Of a stretch of DNA of 64,000 bases, positions 35,501 through 44,129 are shown one piece after another; positions within the stretch are counted from its first letter, which is position 1; every line of letters starts with the position of its first letter. Where the stretch lies: positions 62,001 to 126,000 of the forward strand of contig NBAY01000084.1 in the NCBI GenBank assembly GCA_002794775.1. The letters run 5' to 3'. The stretch comes from Porodaedalea pini. Its lineage: Eukaryota; Basidiomycota; Agaricomycetes; Hymenochaetales; Hymenochaetaceae. Under the pieces are notes generated by a model. The model was not told the DNA's origin and made no database searches. It saw only the letters and a list, made by a program, of their open reading frames with translations. Made by a program: the position numbers and the translations under genes.

Positions 35501-36169
35501 TTCGCTAAAGACGTCGGCGTAGTCGTTGAGGTATGCGGGCCAGGACTCCTTGTCCATTCGCACCTCTCTCACCCTCCTCGTCTCCTCTGCTGCTCTCCAC
35601 ACCCTCCGCATACCTTCCTCGTCGTCCTTCTCTACCACGCATTCACCTGGACAGCGAGTAAAGTCGAGTGTCCCCGTCTTCCAGTTGACCTCTGGATTGT
35701 GTCGTCGAAGCCAGTCGTACCCCAGGAAGATGTTAGAAGACGCCAATGAGGTTACTGCCAGGACGATCTGTTCCTTATGATGACCGATCGTGAGTTCAAC
35801 GTCAACGTATTTCTCGATCAATCCAGCTTCGTTGTGCGTGCCGTCGGCATTGAGCACCGCAAGGGGTCGGATATACCGCTTCGTCTCTAGCCCATACCGT
35901 TCGACGAACCTCACGTCGATGCACGATCCTGTACATCCCGAGTCCACGAGTGCGTGAGCGTCTACCTCCCTCACTTCACCTTTCACACTGTGTCCGACGT
36001 TCAGGAGAAGGTCCAGCTGGCGTCCGCCAGTTCCTCTCATGAACAACTGCTCATACCCTTCACTTCTTTTCACACCGGTAGGGACTTCATACTCCGGAAA
36101 ACCATCGACGTCGTTCGCATCTACGTGTTGTACAGACGGTTGGTTATATTTTAACGAGTCCGGATTCAA
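32579..36169 (-). CDS. pol: Pol polyprotein (protease, RT, RNase H, integrase, chromodomain)
   Basis: A reading frame of 1196 codons counted from 36169, where the first codon is TTG; the frame is open further upstream and overlaps the end of gag. Order: aspartic protease DSG at ~76-78, reverse transcriptase with YLDD at 400-403, RNase H around 540-650, integrase with an HHCC zinc-binding region, DLIG, HDRGTQFD and a downstream Glu (~770-990), then a chromodomain (YEVEEVIDSRL ... YLVKWVGY ... TWQPE) near 1115-1165. The chromodomain usually targets such elements to methylated-histone chromatin. Expression probably depends on a -1 frameshift from gag. Confidence 0.93.
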   Translation of the reverse strand: MNPDSLKYNQPSVQHVDANDVDGFPEYEVPTGVKRSEGYEQLFMRGTGGRQLDLLLNVGHSVKGEVREVDAHALVDSGCTGSCIDVRFVERYGLETKRYIRPLAVLNADGTHNEAGLIEKYVDVELTIGHHKEQIVLAVTSLASSNIFLGYDWLRRHNPEVNWKTGTLDFTRCPGECVVEKDDEEGMRRVWRAAEETRRVREVRMDKESWPAYLNDYADVFSEKGFEKLPEHRPWDHVIDLKPDFKPSDCKIYPLTPTEQQSLKDFLDENLKSGRIRRSISPMASPFFFIKKADKSLRPIQDYRKLNDGTIKNKYPLPLIDELVDKVKKAKYITKLDLRWGYYNIRIREGDEWKAAFRTNMGLFEPTVMFFGLCNAPATFQAFVNHIFKELIYANLIIVYLDDILILSETIEEHIDTSRRVLQILRENGLYLKPEKCEFDAKVVKYLGHIIGNGEIKADPAKTEAIANWPVPRNLKQLQQFLGMGNWLRRFIKDYSKVVHPLTSLTGKKDWVWETEQQGAFEELRRRLCSPPVLAIANDEGPFRVEADSSNFALGGVLLQKQEGKWRVIAYRSEALLPAERNYEIYDKEMLAIVSALKEWRQYLLGARHTIEIWSDHANLTYFRSAQKLSYRQARWRTELEEFDFHLEHKSGKTMGKADLLSRKAGYDKGLDDNDGIVFIKEKWLNRGIVRTSRDEVLERVGEAQRAQDESERPTNMVEVDGLWRMKGKVYVPSTMKEAVLRECHDSTLAGHPGSSKTVELVRRDFWWASMFSDVRAYVRGCDRCQRTKALRASRSRPLHPNAVPEGPWEIVTVDLIGELPDSKGHNAICVFVDRFSKQMHAIPTMTKLSAEGMAQLYRDHVFRLHGLPKKIIHDRGTQFDASMMRELYKLLHIEGNPSTAYHPQTDGQTEHVNQELEQYLRLFVDHRQSDWKDWLPLAEFAYNNREHSATKMSPFYTNTGRHPRSFDAVRTSSTNMSAEEFAKHIKETHRAARDNLVKAAEDMKRYHDRTAGASVEYKAGDKVFLDGRNISTDSPTKKLADKWYGPFDVVDKVGASAYKLKLPKRWKKVHPVFNEALLKPAVEPLFESQKLPLPPPPEIVDNEEEYEVEEVIDSRLHRGKLQYLVKWVGYNEPTWQPETDFGENAKEAIAEFYLKHPGAPRKLDIPRSRLRPLFVDTEPDDRDLGWSGRPTLRGG

Positions 36170-36204
36170 AGTCCCTTGTTCTTCCCGGTCAGTCGCCCCG
36201 ATGG

Positions 36205-37284
36205 CTACGCCTGACCACTCGCAAAACCCTGCGAGTCAACGACCTCTTCGTCATTCTCTCCTTCCTCCACATAGTCCTCCACCGTCGACCTCCGAGTGTC
36301 TACGACTTCCTCGAAGGCTGACTCCTTCATCGCTCCGAGCTCGTCTGCGAGGATGCGGCGTTCGCCAGGGGCCATCAGTTCCAGCATACGCTGGATAATC
36401 GGTTTCCCCTGCGGGCACCTGTCCTTGAAGTGGCCTTCTTGACCACAGATCCAGCAAGCTCTTCTGCGACGTGCCTCGTTCATAGAGACGTCCATCGGTT
36501 GTCCGATACCTCCGAACGTGACGCCGGTCGCGTCGCGTTTGTCGACGTGCGGGGTTGCAACTTGGCGCCGAGCGGGGGGTGCCGGTTGTTGTTGGCGAGG
36601 TTGCGGTATGAACGGGCGGCCTCGTTGAATCGCGCGGATCTGCTGTTCTCCGCGATCGATCTCGATAGCTTTGTTCTTCCACGCCTCATACGTTGTCGGT
36701 ACGGGCGTCGACCTCAGCACGCCGCGGACTACCTCGATGTTCATTGCTCGCTTGAGGCGGTCGCAGATAACGCTGTCGTCTTTCAGTTCCGCCCGCTTGA
36801 TGATGACGTCAAGTTGTTGGAAGAACTTATCCGCGGTGAGGTCCTTCTGAACCTTCTCCCGGAAATCCTTCAGCGCAGCTTCCTTTCGGTTCGGATCGTC
36901 GAACGAGGCGTCGAGTCGTTCCTGGAATCTTTCCCAGCTGTCCGTGAAGGTAACGATTCCCGCCGTTGTCGACTCCTCGACGTAGTTCTGCGCCCACGTT
37001 GCCGCATTACCACCCTTCAGGTAGGAGAGAGCTACGTAGATCTTACTCTCCGACGTAGGGTATCGGTTTGGGTTCGCGGACACGAAAAGAAGGACTTCGC
37101 GTCTGAAGTCAAGGTAATCGTCGCCACCAGTGAATTCACGTGGTCGGGCGACGTCTATGTTGGGGGTCGGGGGGTTAGCGGCCGCGACCGGTGCTGGGGC
37201 GTTGTTCGCCTGATGGGCGAAGGCATTCGCAACGATGGCCGCGATCTGCGCCATTTGCTGTTGGCTGAAACCTTCTGCTGACAT
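36205..37284 (-). CDS. gag: Gag capsid/nucleocapsid protein
   Basis: 359 codons from ATG 37284. An N-terminal Ala/Gln/Pro-rich region is followed by a helical retrotransposon-Gag domain (LSYLKGGNAATWAQNY, DFREKVQKDLT) and a CCHC zinc knuckle C277-x2-C280-x4-H285-x4-C290 (CWICGQEGHFKDRC). It forms the particle that packages element RNA. Upstream of the ATG the same frame stays open, without another ATG, for about 115 codons to a stop near 37637, and the translation looks protein-like. The true N-terminus may therefore be longer, or the leader may once have coded. Confidence 0.9.
   Translation of the reverse strand: MSAEGFSQQQMAQIAAIVANAFAHQANNAPAPVAAANPPTPNIDVARPREFTGGDDYLDFRREVLLFVSANPNRYPTSESKIYVALSYLKGGNAATWAQNYVEESTTAGIVTFTDSWERFQERLDASFDDPNRKEAALKDFREKVQKDLTADKFFQQLDVIIKRAELKDDSVICDRLKRAMNIEVVRGVLRSTPVPTTYEAWKNKAIEIDRGEQQIRAIQRGRPFIPQPRQQQPAPPARRQVATPHVDKRDATGVTFGGIGQPMDVSMNEARRRRACWICGQEGHFKDRCPQGKPIIQRMLELMAPGERRILADELGAMKESAFEEVVDTRRSTVEDYVEEGENDEEVVDSQGFASGQA
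36223..36229 (-). promoter_or_regulatory. Putative -1 ribosomal frameshift heptamer G GGT TTT
   Basis: In the gag frame the codons read CAG GGT TTT GCG, so the heptamer fits X XXY YYZ. A -1 slip there enters the pol frame (GGG TTT TGC GAG), which is open from a TGA just upstream. It lies 18 nt before the gag stop codon. Confidence 0.65.
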
Positions 37285-37976
37285 CGCGGGTTCGGGTGTT
37301 GAAGGTTCTGGGGGAGTCGGCGGTGAGGGATCTCTGTTGGTCTCGCGGTAAGGACCCGGAGTCGGTGGTAGGTTAACCGTAGATGTTGACGGTGCGGGTG
37401 ACGATGGGGTAGCTGGAGGCCACCTTGCTCTCCTTCCTCGTTCGTCTGACGAATACCAGCCGTGCCGGACTTCACTCCACCAGATGTCGTGGGTGACGCC
37501 GCTGTTATTGGTCGCGACGTAGCCTGGTCGATCTGGATCCCAACGGGCTGAGGCAGGAAGGGCCCGTCGCTGTTCGTCGGTGAGATCTATCTTGACGTTG
37601 GCGGTGGGACAGGGATCGGTTGCGTGTTCGATCCGGGGTTACGCCAACGTTGAGCGGGTTCGTCAGCGAAGTTGATGACGAGGCGGTAGGATCCGAGTGA
37701 GATTACAAACGAGATTGTTGTCGAAGTTTGGACTCGTCTGGTTACCCACGTCCACGTTAGGTGCGTGCTCCACCAGAGGCTAATTCGTAGAGCCAGGGTT
37801 GGGAGATGTCGGTTGATATGTTTATGTAATACACGAACGTCCGAAAACGTCCGGGCAGGGTTGAGGGTTGTCGTTCAGGGGGTTTACACGTCAAATCCGT
37901 CGAGGGGAGCGCTCCTCTAGACTGAGTGAAGGCGAGTCGACAGCGACGACGTACGCTGGGGATGAGCCTGGGTGGG

Positions 37977-37987
37977 GTTCTGCTTTT
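37977..37987 (-). promoter_or_regulatory. Primer-binding site of self-priming type
   Basis: Minus-strand AAAAGCAGAAC begins 1 nt inside the 5' LTR boundary. It does not begin with TGG, the complement of a tRNA CCA end. It is exactly complementary to GTTCTGCTTTT in the LTR (plus-strand positions 38184-38194), the predicted 5' end of the element's own transcript. Confidence 0.7.
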
Positions 37988-37988
37988 A

Positions 37989-38411
37989 TGTTAGGCGGAA
38001 GCCCGGGAGACGGCTCGGACTGGGCAGGCCTCGGCTGACTGTCGTCTGGGACGTGCTATACTCGAGCGTAGACTCGGGACACGCTTACTCAGGCTAGGTC
38101 GTCGCGGAGGTAAGAGGATTAATACAAGTCTAAACTAATACAAGCGGAGCGAGTCTCACCTAGGTCGTCGCGGAGGTAAGAGGAAAAGCAGAACAAGGAG
38201 TTCATGCGATTCCTGAGACCTCTTATAGCGGCGACCGTGAGACTATATTACCTAACATTACATAACGAGTGGGAATGGAACGAATGAAGGTCGTGTAGAG
38301 GGAGTGTGGGAAGTGATTGGAAAGATGATTAAAGATAATGAAAAGGAGCAATTAACAGAAACGAAAAAGGAAAAGGGAAAATAAAGAAAAGGGGAAGTTC
38401 GAGTCCTGACA
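37989..38411 (-). repeat. 5' LTR of the chromovirus
   Basis: Second 423-bp LTR, identical by eye to 32156-32578. It includes the same internal direct repeat, TATA box and candidate transcription start. Confidence 0.95.
38194..38227 (-). promoter_or_regulatory. LTR core promoter: TATA box and predicted start
   Basis: On the minus strand TATAAGA begins at 38227, and GTTCTGCTTTT, complementary to the primer site, begins 33 nt downstream at 38194. That spacing is normal for TATA to transcription start, so the R region probably starts at 38194. Confidence 0.65.
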
Positions 38412-38868
38412 GTCACCATTGTGCCGCCCCATAACCTTTCATCGTGCTTTGCCCTGTCGCCGACGCCATAGCCGTCGCCGGGCAAGCAAATACCAACCAT
38501 CGCATCCCATCGCGCCTCCTGCCGCTGTTGGGAATATTTCCACCTCCAACACGTCGACCTCATCGGTCAACATCATCACCGAAACCCCCGCGTCAATCGA
38601 CCCCCACCTCGAATATGCCTTACAGACATTACGTGACCAAAATTATGCATTAAATAATAGGCTCCCATATCTCCCTATGCGCCCGTTACCATTTAGTTAC
38701 AGAGCTAGCGGACATCTTAACCCTTATGCCCAACCCTTCACCCCTAACGCCCCTATCACGGACTCTTCCACATTTAGTCGTAGCCCAGCCAACCCAGATG
38801 AGAACTCTGTAGAGTACTGGCTATCCTTCCCCGATCCACGCCCTGACATAGGCCACCACTCGTATTAG

Positions 38869-39688
38869 TTCTTTCTGTTGTTTCAATTTCTGTGCAGCAC
38901 GACAGCTGTTTCCTGGGAGTTTGTCGTAGGGTAGCAGCAATTATAAGGGATCACTCACGTGCGTTCGGATGCCGGTACCTTTCTCCGTGATCCGCATGCA
39001 CCTGTCGTGCCGTCAAATATATGCCGCGTCGTCGCGTAGATTACCTAATAGGTGCATAGCTCTTGATATACATGTAGCAGCTTTGCTCTTATTACATTCG
39101 GCCTTTTCTTTCGACTGTCGGCCTCTCTTGCGTCGTCTCGCAACTCGCCCTTTATACTGTGAGCAATGCATTATACAATCTACAACAGACGAACACACAC
39201 ACATATATAAAAGAAAAATTCTGAGAGAGACGAATTGCAAGTGCACGCGAGTGAGCATGATGATGAATTAAAAAATAGTTATACAGGAAGGGAAAAGCAC
39301 GTACAGTATATATGAAAGCTAATGGAAAGAAAGGAGTTGGGAAGGACATGTACAGTGATAACTAACAATGTAAGGGTAAATGCAAGAAGCCAGATAGGCT
39401 GATGACGAGGGAAAAGTCGAGTACATCGGAGCTCGCTGTGTGTTAGGGTATACAAGAACCGACAGCCCGAAAAGACAGTAAAGTTCAGACCAAATATCGA
39501 ATGCGGGGATGAGAATATTAATGGTGAGCGAAAGCAAGGCTCATCGAAGTCAGAGTTCGAAAACAAATCTGGTAGGGAAACGGCATGACACAAATCCAAA
39601 TCTAGCTGCATTTCATCAAGGGAGCAGACAACCGACGGGTGCTTTGGATGCGCAGACAGGAGCGTCACCACCGAAAACGACTGACGGA
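38869..39688. other. Intergenic/3' flank of the PAR32-like gene
   Basis: The region holds short frames on both strands without recognisable products. The minus strand from 39688 down is probably the 3' untranslated region of the PAR32-like gene. Confidence 0.4.
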
Positions 39689-41902
39689 TTAACCACGCAT
39701 ATACGGGTCGACAATACTCTCTGCATCATCCGAGTCCGCACATGCAACGTCCCTTTCCTCATCACGTACAGATGTCTTCGGCCCAAAGGTACCGACAGAC
39801 TCGCGAGAGCCCTTCGCATCCGGCTCTATATTCACCTCAATCCCGTCCACTAAGATGCGCGTGGACAACGCACTCCGACTGGACTTGGATATGTGAGTTA
39901 CAGTGCTGGGGTGGCACGCAGGGTCGATATCCGAGTCACTGTCCTCCACCACGATAACATCATTCGAGCCGGAGTCCGGCTGGTCTTCATCGACCCATGC
40001 CTCTTCCTCTGCGACCTCTCCAAGTTGTGGTCGCAGATGCACTTCTCCATGCACTTCCGCTCGAGCGAGACTAGCGCCTCCTCCTGTCACAGAGGCCGTA
40101 CCAGAGGGCATCTCACATGCACCGACATCAACAATTCCTGCCCTGCCCGCCTCCTCCATCGTGCCAGATAAAGGATTTCTGCCGCTCGCGTCTTCGGTAT
40201 GCTCAAATTCCGGCCTGATTTCTACGATCTCGAACTCAACGGGTACGCTGACCTGTGACCCTCCGCGTCCTCCCGCACTGTTGCCTGCGACCCGCGACCA
40301 CAACCGACTCAGGCCCTTCCTCTGTACATGCGCCGTCGACTTTGCGTGCAGCGAGCGCTTCCTGGATGCGGTCCCGGAGATGGACGGTACACTTCGACTA
40401 CGTCGCGGCACACGGCGAGGAAGCGTTCCTTCATGCGTTCGCTCGGCGGACTCTTTGCCATTGTCATCCACCTTAAGGTTTTCAGCACTCTCTTTCCCTT
40501 TCCCTTTCGCCTCTGCCGACCTCCCCACGTGCCCAAGCATCGACTTCCTGCGTCCCAACCCCGCGTTATCTTCTTCCTTCGGCATCTTCTTTCCTTTCGC
40601 ACCAATATTGCCGGCACCGCCACGCCCCGTACTGCGACTCGCTGCAGCGCGTGCACGAGACGATTCTATAAGAAAACGCTCCTGGGCGGCGAGACGGAGT
40701 TCGTGGTCGTGTGTCAACGCAGCGGTTGTCGGGAATAGACCTATATGAAAGCGAAAGGCGTATTAATATCTGAGAGACGACGACAAGCAAAGGGAGAATC
40801 AGAGGACATAAGTCTGATGAAAATGTACGAGAAGGGACGATGTGTAGAATGAAATTTCCGCGCAGCCGCACAGTCCTTCGTCCTTCAGAGTATAAGCAGT
40901 GCAAGAGACGTGCGGCCTGAGAGAATGGACCGCAAAGTGCACGTAACTTTTTTAAAAGAAATAAAATCCACACGCAAGAGCAGACGCAAAGTGAATAGGA
41001 AGCCAGCCAGACATGAAAGTAAATGAAGGAGGCGTGGAGGGAAAAAGTGCTCACCAGCATCAATTTTTTTGTTCTCCTTCCTATACACGCCTGCGCCGCC
41101 GCGCCCTGTACGCGTCCGACCCGCCTTCTTCGTCTTCACACCATTCCCGTTTGCATCTCCCTGCTGCTCGCTCGTCACGTCGTCAATAGCCTGGAGGCGC
41201 TTCCCGTCTGCTCGCATGGCTGCGTCCGCTGCAAGGTGCCTCGCGTACTCCGAGCTCGTGCCCGAACTGCGTCTCGTTGCCGTCGACTTGGAAATAGACG
41301 AGGTGCTGGATCCTGGCGCGTTCGGAATTCCAAATGTATTAACGGAATTCGTGGAGAGAATTGAATCCCTGAAACGAGTCCTGAGGGACGGCGAGGACGA
41401 AGACCCGAGGTCTGAGAGCGTCTCATCTCCATGATGATCAAAGTCGGACACGGAGACATCGACAGAGACAGGACGTCCTGTGCCCTTTCCCGAAGAGAAG
41501 TAGGAGCGCTTTGTGCTGGCGCTGGCGCGTCTATCGGAGGCGGTGGACGTGGAATGCAGCGACGTGCCGCTCGATCCAGACTCGGAATGAGAACCAGTGC
41601 TCGCTAACAAGGGTGGTGGCGAGTGGGGTGAGTAGACAGCCGACGGGCTAGTTTGGGATTGTGCATGAGACTGTGCGGCGCGGATGTTGCCCAAGCCGCC
41701 ACGTCCCGAGGAGGGTACCTACAGCACAACTGCGCTCAGAAAAGTCATGAAGCACAAAGCAAAAACAACTCACACTTGGTTTATCCTTCTTTGGACTCAA
41801 TATCGGGCTTGGAAGGCGGGGCACAGGCACTGCGAGACGCAAGCGCGGACGCGTACCTGCACCATCCTCGTGTTCCTTTGGAGAGGTGACAGCAGCCGAC
41901 AT
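39689..41902 (-). CDS. PAR32-like protein (DUF3602, GRGGxGN repeats), 614 aa
   Basis: Minus-strand exons 41774-41902, 41055-41718 and 39689-40740 join in phase (615 codons). Three copies of the family signature are present: SSGRGGLGNI at the start of exon 2, GRGGAGVY at its end and STGRGGAGNI in exon 3. In yeast, PAR32 is a phosphoprotein responding to TORC1/nitrogen signalling and regulating ammonium transporters; a role here is inference. The rest is disordered, with Ser/Arg-rich, Lys/Glu-rich and acidic stretches (VIVVEDSDSDIDP). The second intron (40741-41054, 314 nt) is much longer than others in this window and could hide another exon. Exon 1 carries LRLAVPVPRLPSPILSPKKD. Upstream, 41903-42240 is a plausible promoter. 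Confidence 0.75.
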
Positions 41903-42399
41903 CAAAGTTAGTGGAGAGTAGGTGTAGAGGACGCTGTGGGAGCATCCGTCCGGCCATATGTACTGCAGTGATAAGGATGGAAGCCTCAATGCAAACAGAT
42001 GAGAACGCTGCGGGCGCTTGAGGGTAGAGTGGGTACGGAAACGGACGATAAGAAGATACCCGTCGCACAGTACTTATCGCCGTTTCCCACTCGTTCTTCC
42101 CATCATGAATCAATTGCTTGTCGGGAGTACGTGTGGCCATCGTCCGACGAGCACGTCACTAGCGTTTGTGCTCGACAGGGCAGCATCGACACCGCCTTGA
42201 TGCTCGCTATAGAGCAAATCTTGAAGGGAAAAAACAGCCATTCAAAACTGAAGGCCTAATTTGCTTGCCTTTTCTCTCCTAAACTGGGGATCGTCTCGGC
42301 GTACGTGTACTCGAATTTCGCGCTCGTGATTGTTCATGAGACGGGTTTCCACTGTAATGTCCGTGCGTCGGTGTCGTGTCAAGAGCAAGATAAGCTTAA

Positions 42400-42715
42400 G
42401 GAGAGGCACCGGTGAGGTTTCACACGACGCGTTGGTTGGGAGGATCATCTTCGTTGGAGGTACGTCGGCCAAACAGATAATTTCAGAAGGATAGAATTCA
42501 CAGGCTTCATAGGACTGCTCTTTGCGCTCGTCACTCCTTTCTCTGCTATTTACGAACTCGACGAGCTCGGATCTGACACCGTACGTGTGCATCTGGATCT
42601 TTCAGATGCCACCCAGTGCTCCTCTGCCGCGAAGACTCGTTTCTTGGGCGCAGGGATACCTCGAGAGGTCAAGGCTCTGTGCACGCACGCATCGTGCTAC
42701 TAGCGTGCGTCGGAG
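42400..42715 (+). repeat. Decayed gene-fragment repeat R1, copy C
   Basis: Matches the middle of copy A (for example CCGCGAAG(A/G)CTC, CTCGAGAGGT and CACGCACGCATCGTG). The similarity stops at TGCGTCGGA near 42714. Copy A's continuation is found instead at copy D. Confidence 0.65.
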
Positions 42716-42837
42716 CGTGCAACTTTACTCAGAAGGCTAGGTCAGAACCTACGCGGGATGGGCACGAGGCACGGAGGGAGGCATAGGGACGCGTCGCGGA
42801 AATGGATGCAGAGAAGTAACTTGGATTTCACCTGCCG

Positions 42838-43393
42838 ATGTCCGCTAACGCCGCTTCGCTCTCCTTCTCGCTCTCGACGCCTCCCCTCTCTACCGCGAAT
42901 TCTTTGCTGTTCAACGTCTCAGCCGAAGGGACCAACTCTGACGGATATGACGTCGAGAGAATTTTGTTTGCTTGGTTTGGCGATGGGCCTGCTGTGCCTT
43001 TTGCGCGCCAGTTTGACCTAAAAGCACGCGCAACACGCGCGCTGCGAGGCGTCAGATACTTAACAGGAATGATTTCAGCGCCGCGGGATTTAGCCTTGAT
43101 GACACAAGCCTTAACCAGACACTCCAGTCCGCATCGCCCCTTGCGCAGACCGACCAGCTATGGCCCACACCGGAGAAAGAGATGCATTCGCAGGCTAAAC
43201 AAGAATTTCTGGAACAGTGGAAGGCGCTTTCGTCATTTGATTTGGACTTGGCACCTATCATTGATGGGAAGAAGGACGCGATCGAGAAGGACTTCTTGGA
43301 CATGTTTTGTGATCTGTGGACGTATGGACAGGTACGAGGCGATGTTCAAGGTGTGCAATTAGACACTGGTGCGTGCAATCAAATTGTCAAGTA
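42838..43393 (+). CDS. Hypothetical protein or gene fragment between R1 copies C and D
   Basis: A first exon (ATG 42838, NAASLSFSLSTPPLSTANSL to AVPFAR) can be joined through an intron 43011-43078 (68 nt, acceptor TTTCAG) to a second exon with GFSLDDTSLNQTLQSAS, then HSQAKQEFLEQWKALSSFDL and EKDFLDMFCDLWTYGQ. Continuation beyond 43330 is unclear; the frame stops at 43391-43393. Amphipathic, well-formed helices suggest real coding history. The family is unknown. It lies entirely within a ~0.94-kb stretch absent from copy A. Confidence 0.4.
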
Positions 43394-43654
43394 GATTGAT
43401 TGTGTCTAATGCACTGGGCAGATTGAACGCAATTCTCTTCCGACATCCCACTCATAGTCTTCGGCCAATTCCCCGCCCCTCTCTCGGCTCACCTATGGAC
43501 CCTAGTGCCCCGTCTGACCCGTGCCCCGTGTCCACGCTACTCCTCTGTGATTTATTCGTCCCCGCCGAGTAGAATAAGTCACTCATCAGCCAGAGAAACA
43601 AGCCCAGTATCCGCACCCGTCTTGGCATCGCGTTGTTCCCCTCATCGAAGAAGA

Positions 43655-43815
43655 CATGGATAAGCAGTGGAAGAAGGCGGCGCCACTTGATGGAAAGCCT
43701 TACGCTGTAGAGACTGTACCAAATAGAACGAGGACGAGAGAAAGAACTTGAACGATTGCTAGCCGAAGAGAGGACAACGAAGTTGCAGTCGCTGGGCAGC
43801 TCTGCCACTGTGGAT
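43655..43815 (+). repeat. Decayed gene-fragment repeat R1, copy D
   Basis: Starts at GCAGTGGAAG and runs through CCTTACGCTGTAGAGACTG to CACTGTGGATC, matching copy A after its C-like half. A one-base shift breaks the frame. Confidence 0.65.
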
Positions 43816-43984
43816 CGAGAGCGAAGTGGTACACGCTAGGACAGGCTAATCAATGGACCGTTTTGACGGCGTTGGTGGAGCATGAGCATGCTTAGCAGCA
43901 ATTACAGACGTCACAGGATTTCAACCGAAATTGGTCGCCGACGCGCCTCCAGAGTACTGCGGAATCGACATGGAGCGTTATGGA
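43816..43984 (-). repeat. Block inverted relative to 27296-27461
   Basis: The reverse complement of this block matches copy 1's flank, while the sequence on both sides is collinear in direct orientation. Confidence 0.8.
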
Positions 43985-44129
43985 TCTTGTACCGGCGTCA
44001 GAACGCACAAACCCACGTCTCCTGAGTCGTTGTCGTTTTGCAAATTACAGTTTTGGTTTCCTGGCTGAAGTGAGAACAGCGGAACCATCCCGTCAGATGG
44101 AGAAGGGGGCGGGGCGACGGAGGCTCGGG

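Larger units (their letters stand above)
32156..38411 (-). mobile_element. Full-length Ty3/Gypsy chromovirus (6256 bp)
   Basis: The element is bounded by two 423-bp LTRs that I read as identical and is flanked by the 5-bp target duplication GTCAC (32151-32155 and 38412-38416). Coding runs on the minus strand, so the 5' LTR is the right-hand one. Order: 5' LTR, primer site, leader, gag, pol (protease, reverse transcriptase, RNase H, integrase, chromodomain), polypurine tract, 3' LTR. Identical LTRs imply very recent insertion. Both main reading frames are intact, so it may still be mobile. Confidence 0.95.
31906..38868 (+). pseudogene. Reading frame interrupted by the chromovirus
   Basis: Removing the element 32156-38411 and one GTCAC copy leaves one uninterrupted frame from at least 32070 (MHPRRTALRFNRVLDRIAS) across the junction (LRSSLASP|LCRPITF) to the stop at 38866-38868. 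The right part is rich in Pro, Ser and Thr and includes PHLEYALQTLRDQNYALNN and EYWLSFPDPRPD. The continuous frame suggests the retrotransposon landed in an exon. The host protein is unknown to me. The start is uncertain because upstream sequence belongs to repeat R1. Confidence 0.5.

Noticed and set aside
36430..37281. 283-codon plus-strand frame opposite gag, and similar long frames opposite pol
   Set aside because: They are antisense shadows of a well-supported gag/pol, with no domain of their own.
39903..40748. 281-codon plus-strand frame
   Set aside because: Lies opposite the third exon of the PAR32-like gene; Ser/Pro-rich translation from GC-skewed DNA, no motif.
42242..42592. Minus-strand 116-codon frame
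   Set aside because: Overlaps repeat R1 copy C and has no conserved counterpart in copies A or B.
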